Positions 7,393 to 15,412 of a stretch of DNA of 64,000 bases are shown here, piece by piece. Within the stretch, counting starts at the first letter, position 1, and the number at the start of each line of letters is the position of its first letter. Source of the stretch: Litchfieldia alkalitelluris (GTDB taxonomy: Bacteria > Bacillota > Bacilli > Bacillales > Salisediminibacteriaceae). The translations under genes and the position numbers were made by a program. The notes beneath the pieces were generated by a model that ran no database searches, was not told the DNA's origin, and saw only the letters and a list, made by a program, of their open reading frames with translations. The stretch spans positions 124,001 through 188,000 of the forward strand of contig NZ_KZ119600.1 of assembly GCF_002153425.1 (NCBI RefSeq), in the 5' to 3' direction.

Positions 7393-7534
7393 GAGGCTCA
7401 GCCCTTCCTGTAAAAAAATAGTAGTGTTTTTCCTAAATACAATACTACCGCCACCTGTAATATCCTTCCACATGCTTTAGATGGAAATAGTATCCGCCTT
7501 TAGACGGAGATTTTTATTTTTTGATATTAATTAC

Positions 7535-7587
7535 TTGACGTAACTATTTATATAATATATATTTAATTACATAAAGTAAGTAACTTA
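7535..7587 (+). promoter_or_regulatory. Promoter and operator of the YceI gene
   Basis: TTGACG (7535-7540), 17 bases, TATATT (7558-7563), then after three bases a 21-base element (7567-7587) with TTACATAAAGTAAG and TAACTTA. Twenty of 21 positions equal the element at 4029-4049, and the distance to the -10 is identical. Confidence 0.65.
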
Positions 7588-7630
7588 TAAAAAACAAGTT
7601 TAAGCGGTGAAAAATGAGGAGGAGATTTTT

Positions 7631-8158
7631 ATGTCAACATTTACATTAGACAAAGTACACAGTGGGATTTCGTTTCAGGTAAAACATATGATGATTGCAA
7701 AGGCTAAAGGGGAATTTAAAGACTTTGATGTGAAAGTAGAAGGGGATATTGATAACCTAGAGGCACTTAAGGTTGATGTGACAGTGAATGCAGCATCTAT
7801 CGATACAAACAATGAGGATCGCGACGGTCACCTACGTTCCGCAGACTTCTTCGATGTGGAAAACTTTGAAACAATTAAAATTCAAGGAGATTCTATTAAA
7901 AAGGTTTCTGATGGAGAATATGAATTAACAGCACAAGTAACAATTAAAGATGTTACAAAAACAGAAAAATTCACTGTAGAGTTTAACGGAACATCTAAAA
8001 ATCCAATGGACGGAAGCACTGTAACTGGATTTGATGTAGAGGGTAAATTAAACCGTGAAGATTACGGCCTTACTTGGAACGCTCCACTAGAAACAGGCGG
8101 AGTATTAGTTGGTAAAGAAGTTAAACTAAGTGGAAACTTCGAATTTATCGTAGAATAA
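7631..8158 (+). CDS. YceI family protein
   Basis: A 175-residue YceI protein, a lipocalin-like beta-barrel family that binds polyisoprenoid molecules such as isoprenoid quinones. Visible family features are the opening FTLDKVHSGISFQVKHMMIA, the repeated strand pattern with DVTVNAASIDTNNEDRDGHLR and FFDVENFETI, and the ending VKLSGNFEFIVE. There is no signal peptide, so it is cytoplasmic, as in other Bacillus relatives. Start ATG 7631 follows GAGGAGGAG. It shares a promoter-operator with the CatE-like gene, and quinone-related stress is a plausible trigger. Confidence 0.85.
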   Translation: MSTFTLDKVHSGISFQVKHMMIAKAKGEFKDFDVKVEGDIDNLEALKVDVTVNAASIDTNNEDRDGHLRSADFFDVENFETIKIQGDSIKKVSDGEYELTAQVTIKDVTKTEKFTVEFNGTSKNPMDGSTVTGFDVEGKLNREDYGLTWNAPLETGGVLVGKEVKLSGNFEFIVE

Positions 8159-8201
8159 TAGATTCATTATGTTAGTCTAAACTTGATATAGTTTTAGCAG
8201 A

Positions 8202-8224
8202 GGGCGAAGAATTTTTCTTCGCCC
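8202..8224 (+). terminator. Intrinsic terminator of the YceI gene
   Basis: GGGCGAAGAA and TTCTTCGCCC pair perfectly around a three-T loop, followed by TTTAAT. Confidence 0.8.
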
Positions 8225-8468
8225 TTTAATAGTTTATTAGGTGCCTTCCCGCTCTCTACAGCCGCGGCTTTTTGTTTTGCTGTAGTTTTGTTACTAGAAA
8301 AAACTAAATAGGTTTTGGTTTTCATTAAAAAACTAGATTGATTTTGGTGATTAAATAAAAAACCAATTTGATTTGGTGATTAATGGTCGGCAGTCTCGCT
8401 TGACCTATGAAGCGGTGATAGTTCTTGGTGGATCCTGGGCCACACTCAGTTTTAGGGCAGTATCGGGG

Positions 8469-9577
8469 GATGGTAGTGCCCGAAGCGGAGGTAGTGTGAA
8501 GGTTTCGGGCACTAAAAAGAGATGATAGTTCCCGAAGGAGAGATCATGCAAAGGTTTGGGGCACTAAAATGTGTTGATAGTGCCCGAAGGAGAGATCATG
8601 CAAAGGTTTCGGGCACTAAACTGTGTTGATAGTTCCCGAAGGCTAGACCGTGTAGAGGTTTCGGGCACTAAAAAGAGATGATAGTGCCCGAAGCCGAGGT
8701 CGTGCAAAGGTTTGGGGCACTAAACTGTGTTGATAGTGCCCGAAGGAGAGATCATGCAAAGGTTTGGGGCACTAAAAAGCGATGATAGTTCCCGGAGCCG
8801 AGGCCGTGCAGAGGTTTGGGGCACTAAAAAGCGATGATAGTTCCCGGAGCCGATGCTGCGCAAAGGTTTCGGGCACTAAATTGTGTTGATAGTGCCCGAA
8901 GGGGAGATCATGCAGAGATTTCGGGCACTAAATTGTGTTGATAGTGCCCGAAGGAGAGATCATGCAAAGGTTTGGAGCACTAAAATGTGTTGATAGTTCC
9001 CGAAGCCGAGGCTGCGCACTAGTTTCGGGCACTAAATTATGTTGATAGTGCCCGAAGGAGAGATCATGCAAAGGTTTGGGGCACTAAAAAGCGATGATAG
9101 TTCCCGGAGCCGAGGCTGCGCAAAGATTTCGGGCACTAAATTGTGTTGATAGTTCCCGAAGGAGAGATCGTGTGAAGGTTTCGGGCACTAAACTGTGTTG
9201 ATAGTTCCCGAAGGCTAGACCGTGTAGAGGTTTCGGGCACTAAAAAGCGTTGATAGTTCCCGAAGCCGAGGTTGTGCAAAGGTTTCGGGCACTAAATTGT
9301 ATTGATAGTGCCCGAAGGAGAGATCATGCAAAGGTTTGGGGCACTAAAAAGAGATGATAGTTCCCGAAGGAGAGATCGTGCAAAGGTTTGGGGCACTAAA
9401 AAGCATTGATAGTTCCCGAAGCGGAGGTCGTGCAGAGGTTTCGAGCACTAAATTGTATTGATAGTGCCCGAAGGAGAGATCATGCAAAGGTTTGGGGCAC
9501 TAAAATGTGTTGATAGTGCCCGAAGCCGAGGCCGTGCAAGGTTTGGGGCACTAAAAAGCGTTGATAGTTCCCGAAGT
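8469..9577. repeat. 52-bp tandem hairpin array, about 21 copies
   Basis: Twenty-one contiguous units of 52 bp (the last complete one is 51) plus a partial unit. Each has the form TAGTGCCCGAA, 18-19 variable bases, TTTCGGGCACTAAA and a short linker ending TTGATAG or GATGATAG. The two arms are inverted copies, so each unit can form a hairpin. Common variants are TTCCCGAA or TTCCCGGA for the left arm and TTGGGGCACT for the right. There is no open frame across it and no unique spacer. It lies between the YceI terminator and the metal-transport operon. Confidence 0.9.
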
Positions 9578-9597
9578 GGATACCACGCTCTGGCTAC

Positions 9598-9715
9598 GGT
9601 CAAATAAACGCAATTTAAATTCCCTTTACGCGATGTGTCAAGCAGCTTCGGTTAAATAAACGCATTTTAATTTCCCTTTACGCGTTGAGTCGAGCAGCAT
9701 CGTTCAAAAACCCAA
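9598..9715. repeat. Second 52-bp tandem repeat, two copies
   Basis: Two units beginning GGTCAAATAAACGC (9598) and GGTTAAATAAACGC (9650), exactly 52 bp apart, then a partial third start. Each contains CCCTTTACGCG and AGCAGC. The sequence is unrelated to the array immediately before it, but the period is the same. Confidence 0.7.
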
Positions 9716-9825
9716 GGCAAATTACCTTTTTTTTGAACTAACTAGAGTTTCCGATACTGAACCGGAATTTTCTCTTCCATTCCCAATAAACCTACACCAT
9801 CTTTAGCTACTCCCTTCCAAGAAGA

Positions 9826-10070
9826 TTAATCCAACTGAAATTCTATCTTAAAGTAGTATGTCAGATTACATATGACATGTATTGCATTTCAATCTAAATT
9901 TGCTCTTCAAATTACACAAATTAATCCAACTGAAATTCCATCTAAAGTAGTACTTCGAATTCCCCCACACCGATTTATCTGATATTCCATCTGAAATTCC
10001 ATCTAAAGTAGTATTTCAGATTACATATGAAATGTAATTGCACTTCAATTTAAAGTAGTTGTCCAAACTA
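9826..10070. repeat. Degenerate AT-rich repeat region
   Basis: CTGAAATT followed by CATCTAAAGTAGTA or near-matches recurs at about 9835, 9930 and 9991, and AGATTACATATGA recurs at about 9863 and 10018. Spacings are irregular (about 94, 61 and 47 bases). No gene is visible. It separates the tandem arrays from the FNR-type promoter. Confidence 0.5.
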
Positions 10071-10092
10071 AATATCACATTTTTCCTGAATT

Positions 10093-10134
10093 TTGATTTA
10101 CGTCAAGGTTTAAGCTGAGCACTCCCGATATGAT
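10093..10134 (+). promoter_or_regulatory. FNR-type site and promoter of the HMA-ATPase operon
   Basis: TTGATTTACGTCAA (10093-10106) fits the FNR pattern TTGAT-N4-ATCAA with one change. A TATGAT -10 lies at 10129-10134. If transcription starts about 7 bases after the -10, the site is centred near -41.5, the position for class II activation. The Fnr-like regulator encoded in the same cluster is the likely binder. Confidence 0.6.
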
Positions 10135-10166
10135 GAAGGTAATCAAACAGAAGGGGGAATGAAACC

Positions 10167-10379
10167 ATGAAAATAGTAAAGCTACAATTAGAACCATTGT
10201 CTTGTCCAAGTTGTATTCAAAATATTGAGAAGGCGTTAAAGAGGGAGAAGGGGGTTCAAGGGGTGAAGGTGATGTTTCACTCAAGTAAGGTGAAGGTGGA
10301 GGTCGATGAGGGAGTGACTCCCGACCAGCTGAGGAGTGTTGTTGAGGGGATAGGTTACTCGGTTCAAAGAGCGATTTAA
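10167..10379 (+). CDS. Heavy-metal-associated (HMA) domain protein
   Basis: A 70-residue metallochaperone-like protein consisting of one HMA domain. The metal-binding CxxC is in LSCPSCIQNIEKAL at residues 13-16, preceded by the usual beta strand (KIVKLQLEPL) and followed by GVKVMFHSSKVKVEVDEG. AAGGGGG lies 9 bases before the ATG. It is 64 bases upstream of a P-type ATPase that has no HMA domain of its own, so it probably delivers metal to that pump. The metal is not determined. Confidence 0.85.
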   Translation: MKIVKLQLEPLSCPSCIQNIEKALKREKGVQGVKVMFHSSKVKVEVDEGVTPDQLRSVVEGIGYSVQRAI

Positions 10380-10443
10380 ACAAAGGCTTTTAAACTAGGA
10401 AAGAAACATCAATTATTGTTTTCCAAAAAAGGTGGTGGTTGTT

Positions 10444-12435
10444 ATGAAAACGAAGGGGAGTGCTCGGGTCTTTGTTTCTGGCGGTTTATTGTTAGTCGCA
10501 TTGTTGCTCCACTTTCTAGAATTTCACGTTCTCAAGGATGCTACGTTAAATCTTGTGTCCGTCATAGCTGGGTATCCGATTGTCATCAAGGCGTTTAAGG
10601 CGGTTCGAAACCGTGTGTTCACGATCGAGCTGCTCGTTACCATTGCAGTTGTTGGTGCTTTAATCATTGGGGAGTATGTGGAGTCGGCGGTTGTCACGTT
10701 TCTATTTTTGTTCGGGGCTTACTTAGAGATCCGGACGTTGGAAAAAACGAGGTCGTCGCTCCAATCGCTCATGGACATGGCTCCGCAAGAGGCCACGGTG
10801 GTTCGAAGCGGGGAGTCGGTGAAGATTCCTGCTGAAGAGATTGTGGAAGGGGACAGGGTGCTCATTCAATCTGGTGAGAAGGTAGCGGTGGATGGCGCTG
10901 TGGTCTCAGGGCAAGGGTACATCATTGAAGCGGCGATCACTGGTGAGTCTGTTCCTGTGAAAAAAAGAATGGAAGATCATGTATTCAGTGGGACGATCGT
11001 GGACAATGGGTATTTAGAGGTTGTCGCAGAAAAGGTCGGGGAAGATACGACTTTTGCAAAAATTATCGAACTGGTGGAAGAGGCGCAAGAATCAAAGGCG
11101 AAAACACAGAAGTTTCTTGAAAAATTTGCTTCGTTTTACACGCCAGGAATTTTAGTTTTATCCATCTTGGTGTTCATGTTGACGAGGGATATTCGATTGA
11201 CGCTGACTTTTCTCGTCATCGCCTGTCCAGGTGCATTAGTCATTTCGGCTCCAGTATCGATTGTTGCTGGAATTGGTAATGGAGCGAGAAATGGGATCCT
11301 TGTAAAAGGTGGAGAGATCATGGAAGGCTTATCGAAGGCGAGCGTAGTTGTTTTCGATAAAACGGGGACGTTAACGAAAGGGAAACCAGAAGTTACGGCG
11401 ATCCGCTCCTTTGGTGTGGAGGAAGATGAGCTATTGAGGCTGGCTGCTTCGGCGGAAGTGATTTCAGAGCACCATTTAGGAAAGGCCATTGTGACTGAGG
11501 CGAAAAAGAGGGGTTTGGAGTTTTATCAAGCGCCTAGTGAATTTAATGTTGTTAAGGGAAGCGGAATTGTAGCCGAGGTGGAAGGCCGGAAGTTGTTTAT
11601 TGGCAATCGTAAAGGGGTTGTGCAACATCTCGAGTTTGGGGAGGGTGTTGAAGGACATGAGTTCGTGGGTAAGCTTGCCCATGATTCATTAGAAGCTATT
11701 CCTGCAGAGGTGGAAGCATATGTACGTGACCAAGAGAATAAGGGGTGTACAGCTATTTTTGTAACGGGTCAGTCAGGGATATTAGGTGTTATTTCCATCG
11801 CAGATCAAATTCGTGACGATGCCTTGGACAACATCAGGGAGTTAAAGGGTAGTGGAATTAAGAAAACGATGATGCTTACTGGGGATAACCGTCGTACTGC
11901 TAAGTTGGTTGCGAATCAATTGGGAATCGATGAGGTGCATGCGGAGCTTCTACCAGAAGAAAAAGTGGAAAAGGTGAAGGCGTTACGTAACCAAGGCTAT
12001 AAAGTAGTAATGGTGGGGGACGGGGTAAACGATGCTCCAGCTATTGCTACAGCTGACATTGGGGTGGCCATGGGTGGTGCAGGTACTGACGTTGCTTTGG
12101 AAACGGCGGATATGGTACTCATGTCTGACAAACTAGATCGCCTTTCTTATGCCTACAGTCTTTCGAAGGCGACGGTGAGGAATATGAAGCAAAACATGTT
12201 TTTTGCCGTAGGAATTGTGTTTCTATTGTTGGCAGGTGTATTGGCGAAGGTTGTTTATTTAGCATCTGGCATGCTCATTCATGAGTTAAGTGTTTTACTC
12301 GTCATCTTAAATGCTGTACGACTTGTGCGGTATAATAAAGGGAAGAGAAGTATTGGAGTTGCTGCGGGAAATGCTGATGGCCAAGATGGATTAGGGGAGC
12401 AGAAATCCTCCATAGGTGAGAAGGACGTGGCTTAA
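10444..12435 (+). CDS. Heavy-metal P1B-type ATPase with a CPG transmembrane motif
   Basis: Metal-pumping P-type ATPase of 663 residues. The actuator TGES is in ITGESVPV, the phosphorylated Asp is in DKTGTLTKG (about 305), and the hinge is VGDGVNDAPAIA (about 526). The transmembrane metal site reads ACPGALVIS near residue 260, so the usual CPC is CPG. The nucleotide-binding HP motif reads SEHHLGKAI rather than SEHPL. An N-terminal HMA domain is missing, matching the separate HMA gene just upstream. ATG 10444 follows AAAGGTGGTG. Specificity cannot be predicted with the altered CPx motif; zinc, cadmium or iron are all possible. Confidence 0.88.
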   Translation: MKTKGSARVFVSGGLLLVALLLHFLEFHVLKDATLNLVSVIAGYPIVIKAFKAVRNRVFTIELLVTIAVVGALIIGEYVESAVVTFLFLFGAYLEIRTLEKTRSSLQSLMDMAPQEATVVRSGESVKIPAEEIVEGDRVLIQSGEKVAVDGAVVSGQGYIIEAAITGESVPVKKRMEDHVFSGTIVDNGYLEVVAEKVGEDTTFAKIIELVEEAQESKAKTQKFLEKFASFYTPGILVLSILVFMLTRDIRLTLTFLVIACPGALVISAPVSIVAGIGNGARNGILVKGGEIMEGLSKASVVVFDKTGTLTKGKPEVTAIRSFGVEEDELLRLAASAEVISEHHLGKAIVTEAKKRGLEFYQAPSEFNVVKGSGIVAEVEGRKLFIGNRKGVVQHLEFGEGVEGHEFVGKLAHDSLEAIPAEVEAYVRDQENKGCTAIFVTGQSGILGVISIADQIRDDALDNIRELKGSGIKKTMMLTGDNRRTAKLVANQLGIDEVHAELLPEEKVEKVKALRNQGYKVVMVGDGVNDAPAIATADIGVAMGGAGTDVALETADMVLMSDKLDRLSYAYSLSKATVRNMKQNMFFAVGIVFLLLAGVLAKVVYLASGMLIHELSVLLVILNAVRLVRYNKGKRSIGVAAGNADGQDGLGEQKSSIGEKDVA

Positions 12436-12546
12436 GCTTAAATTAATATAGGATTAAGTTTTGCTAGGTTTTAAAAAAATCGTGGCATATGCATACCTAA
12501 GGTTTAATTTCCTCAAAACGACTGGTCAGCGAAGGGAGGAGAATCA

Positions 12547-13305
12547 ATGGAAAACAATGAGCATCGATGTGAATCATCTGGGACGCATTCTTGTGAGCAC
12601 ACTTCCTACCAACTATGTGTATCAAAGGTTCCGATTTTTAACCACTTGAAGTATGAAGAGTTGTTAGAGGTCGTGAATGCGAGTCAACAGAGGTTATATG
12701 ATAAGGGTGAACATATTTATCAGGCGGGAGATTTGCTGGGATCCTTGTATATTGTTCATAAAGGTAAAGTGAAAATCTACAGGCTGACGGAGTCTGGCAA
12801 GGAGCAACTGATTCGGTTTATGGAGCCAGGGGATTTCATGGGGGAGCTATCTATTTTCTCCAATGATGTTTCATCAAGTTTTGCTGAAGCGGTGGAAAAA
12901 ACAGAGATTTGCATGATAAGTAAGTCAGACATTATGAAGTTGCTAGAGAGTAAGCCTGCTATTGGAATGAAAGTATTGGAGGAGTTCAGCAGACGTCTAA
13001 GGGATACGGAAAAAACGGTGGAGAGACTTAGTACCCAAGATGCTGAAAAAAGGTTAGCCTCTTATTTACTGGAGCTTGCCGAGGGTCAAATTGGTGAAGG
13101 TATTAAAGGGGAAGATATACAGGTGTCTAGTATCCGTGTCGTTCTTCCAATGAGAAAAAAAGATTTGGCTTCCTATATTGGAATAACCCAAGAAACATTA
13201 AGTCGTCGCTTGAGTGGTTTTCAAGAAATGGGCGTTGTGGAGCTTGTAGGGCAAAGGGAAATAATCATAGTAGACTATGATGCACTTGTGGATATGGTGG
13301 AATAA
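12547..13305 (+). CDS. Crp/Fnr family regulator with an N-terminal Cys cluster
   Basis: A 252-residue Fnr-like transcription factor. The cyclic-nucleotide-like beta roll covers about residues 27-140 (EPGDFMGELSIFS), then a dimer helix, then the winged helix. The recognition helix ITQETLSRRLSGFQ carries the Glu-x-x-Ser-Arg pattern that in FNR reads TTGAT half-sites. Cysteines at 8, 16 and 24 plus Cys122 could ligate an oxygen-sensing Fe-S cluster, though the N-terminal spacing (C-x7-C-x7-C) is not that of E. coli FNR. GGGAGGAG precedes the ATG. It follows the metal ATPase, whose operon begins with an FNR-type site, so feedback or anaerobic control is likely. Confidence 0.85.
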   Translation: MENNEHRCESSGTHSCEHTSYQLCVSKVPIFNHLKYEELLEVVNASQQRLYDKGEHIYQAGDLLGSLYIVHKGKVKIYRLTESGKEQLIRFMEPGDFMGELSIFSNDVSSSFAEAVEKTEICMISKSDIMKLLESKPAIGMKVLEEFSRRLRDTEKTVERLSTQDAEKRLASYLLELAEGQIGEGIKGEDIQVSSIRVVLPMRKKDLASYIGITQETLSRRLSGFQEMGVVELVGQREIIIVDYDALVDMVE

Positions 13306-13328
13306 CCATTGTATCTACAAGTGTTTTT
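13283..13328 (+). terminator. Terminator overlapping the end of the Fnr-like gene
   Basis: CACTTGT, GATA and GGT pair with ACC, TATC and ACAAGTG across a stem that includes the stop codon at 13303-13305, followed by TTTTTC. Confidence 0.7.
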
Positions 13329-13420
13329 CATTATATTTTTGGGTGTCCGTCCTATCTGTCAACGCAACCGATCAGCTTCATCAGTTACGCTGCCATTCCA
13401 TCCACTGTTACGCCCACCGT

Positions 13421-13600
13421 TCACTCCTTTTCATACTTTCTTTTTTCATAAATTAAGATACCAAAGAGAATACATAGAGACATCATGAGAAGTGCGACAA
13501 ACCAAAAGATTTTAAATGGATCAATGATTAAAAATACGATGATGCATACTTGTGAAATCGCAGTAATTGCTATTAATAGATATTTAAGAAAATAACTCAA
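13421..13600 (-). CDS. 59-residue two-span membrane protein
   Basis: A short gene on the minus strand beginning with TTG at 13600, seven bases after GAGGAGG, and ending TGA at 13421. It encodes 59 residues with two predicted helices (LKYLLIAITAISQVCIIVFL and FWFVALLMMSLCILFGILIY) and a charged tail, EKRKYEKE. Ribosome site, hydrophobic pattern and tail together support a real gene. Family and function unknown. Confidence 0.6.
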   Translation of the reverse strand: MSYFLKYLLIAITAISQVCIIVFLIIDPFKIFWFVALLMMSLCILFGILIYEKRKYEKE

Positions 13601-14189
13601 TGGAGTTCCTCCTCTGCCTTCAAAAAGGTCAGTTTTTTACCAGCCTTGTCATTTCGACTAGTGGCAACTTTTTTCTATGTTTGCTGTTAGGAATTGCGTT
13701 TGTTCTACTAGTATCTTCAGCAAAGAACAAGATTAGTGTTCTTATATGATTATAGGAGAAATTCGCTTGTTTTTCGATAGATTCCTGCTTGGTTGTGTAA
13801 ATTTCCAGGGGAATAATGGTGGCAAGCGCTTGAATGGATCAGTTATTGCAAAAAATATGTAGATAACAGATTTATTTGGTAAAGGGTGTACAATTTTGCT
13901 GACATATAATGAGATTTTTATAATAGTGGTAGTGCTTGGGGCATTTAGGCGGAAATTGTACTTTAAAGTGAGAAGTTGGAGAAAACGCAAAGGGTGTTGA
14001 AAAAAGGGGGACGTCACAACAGTCCTTGAGGAAGTCTCAGCAGAACTGTTGCACTAGAATATGAGGCTTGAAGCACCTGGAAAAATATATATACACTGTG
14101 GTAATGTTACTTTAAGAGGTGTTGTTCGGTAAATAAGGCATAAGATAAGGTCTTGTGCTTGTCTCAATTACTTATGGGAGGGATTGGAT
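13601..14189. other. Intergenic stretch without a supported gene
   Basis: About 590 bases between the small minus-strand gene and the DUF1992 gene. An open minus-strand frame at 13742-14017 has no ribosome site and low-complexity content, so I do not accept it. I see no RNA gene or clear repeat here. Confidence 0.4.
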
Positions 14190-14564
14190 ATGGATGAATC
14201 ATCTAGCCGGGATCTTATGGGTGAAATTTATAAAGAGTATGAAAAACGGGGTGGATTCGAGCATTTAGAAGGAAAGGGGAAACCTTTATCACAGGAAACC
14301 CTAAACAGTGATCCCCTTAATAGCGTTATCAAAAATGCAAATTATCTTCCTGAATGGATTAAGGCACAACATAAAGTAAGGGATACTATTCTCGAGCTTT
14401 TACAGAAGCGTGAAAAAAGTACTGTAACAGAGAAGGAAGAAAAGGCAACCATTAAGGAAATAAATAATCTCATTAAGAAATACAACCGGCAATGTCCAGT
14501 GAGGCTTCAAAAAGCATTTGTGTCATTGGAGACATTAGAACGAGATCAACATAAGTGGTTATAA
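14190..14564 (+). CDS. DUF1992 (DnaJ-C28 homology) protein
   Basis: A 124-residue protein of the DUF1992 family, the domain also found in eukaryotic DNAJC28. Family marks are KEYEKRGGFEHLEGKGKPL near the N-terminus and IKNANYLPEWIKAQHKVRD near residues 49-67, then a coiled-coil-like C-terminus rich in Lys and Glu. There is no J domain. ATG 14190 is 8 bases after GGAGG; a TTG at 14184 is too close. A terminator follows. The molecular role of the family is not known. Confidence 0.8.
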   Translation: MDESSSRDLMGEIYKEYEKRGGFEHLEGKGKPLSQETLNSDPLNSVIKNANYLPEWIKAQHKVRDTILELLQKREKSTVTEKEEKATIKEINNLIKKYNRQCPVRLQKAFVSLETLERDQHKWL

Positions 14565-14575
14565 TCTCCCACCAA

Positions 14576-14604
14576 ACAAGCAAGAACAATCTTGCTTGTT
14601 TTTT
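14576..14604 (+). terminator. Intrinsic terminator
   Basis: ACAAGCAAG and CTTGCTTGT form a perfect stem followed by TTTTTG. Confidence 0.8.
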
Positions 14605-14751
14605 GATGTTAGTATTTTGGACGAAGTGGGTAAAGCTTTATGGAGGATACTTGTACATTAGAGAATATTTCCAGTAGGAAAGGAACAAACTATTTGTGAG
14701 TGAACACATGGTAATTTTTACAAAAAATAAGATGCAAAGGGGTTACAAAAA

Positions 14752-15351
14752 ATGGAAAAAGTAAAATTGGCAATTATTTATTATAGCTCAACTGGAACAA
14801 ATTATCAGTTGGCACAATGGGCAAAAGAAGGGGCAGAGGAAGCAGGAGCAGAAGTAAAACTACTAAAGGTTCCTGAATTAGCTCCAGATGAGGCGATTGA
14901 TTCGAACCCGGCATGGAGAGCACATGTTGATGCTACAAAAGATGTACCTGAAGTGAAACTTGATGATTTAGAGTGGGCGGATAGTCTGATTTTTAGCACA
15001 CCAACAAGGTTCGGGAATATGCCAGCACAAATGAAGCAGTTTCTAGATACTACTGGCGGACTTTGGGCAAATGGAAAGTTAGTGAATAAGGTTGTCAGCG
15101 CCATGTCCTCTGCAAGTAACGCCCATGGAGGCCAAGAAGCAACCATATTATCCCTCTATACAACGATGTTCCATTGGGGCGCAATTATTGCTGCACCTGG
15201 TTATTCCGACCCAGTCATTTTTAGCTCAGGGGGAAATCCTTATGGTGCAAGTGTAACGGTGGATCAAGATGGAAATATGAAGGAAGATGTGCAAGGAGCA
15301 GTTAAGCATCAAGCTAAGAGAACTGTGGATATTGCGCAAAAAATAAAGTAG
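14752..15351 (+). CDS. wrbA: NAD(P)H:quinone oxidoreductase, WrbA type
   Basis: Flavodoxin-like FMN enzyme of 199 residues that reduces quinones by two electrons, avoiding semiquinone radicals. The FMN phosphate loop is YYSSTGTNYQLA at residues 9-20. The isoalloxazine-contacting part reads STPTRFGNMPAQMKQFLD near residues 82-99, followed by GGLWA, and SNAHGGQEATI near 121 is the third FMN segment, all typical of WrbA. Cytoplasmic. It is monocistronic with a strong terminator. Its role fits with the catechol and YceI genes of the window but no shared operator is seen here. Confidence 0.92.
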   Translation: MEKVKLAIIYYSSTGTNYQLAQWAKEGAEEAGAEVKLLKVPELAPDEAIDSNPAWRAHVDATKDVPEVKLDDLEWADSLIFSTPTRFGNMPAQMKQFLDTTGGLWANGKLVNKVVSAMSSASNAHGGQEATILSLYTTMFHWGAIIAAPGYSDPVIFSSGGNPYGASVTVDQDGNMKEDVQGAVKHQAKRTVDIAQKIK

Positions 15352-15373
15352 ATCCAGCCGGAATGATGAGACG

Positions 15374-15412
15374 AAAGCCTTAGCTCGAAAAGACGAGCTA
15401 AGGCTTTATTTA
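15374..15412 (+). terminator. Strong intrinsic terminator
   Basis: AAAGCCTTAGCTCG and CGAGCTAAGGCTTT form a perfect 14-bp stem, followed by ATTTAATT. Confidence 0.85.

Noticed and set aside
8469-9577. CRISPR array
   Set aside because: The units are contiguous 52-bp tandem repeats. There are no unique spacers of regular size between invariant repeats, and no cas genes are in the window.
13742-14017. 91-residue minus-strand frame
   Set aside because: No ribosome site, low-complexity Ser/Pro/Phe composition and no family resemblance.
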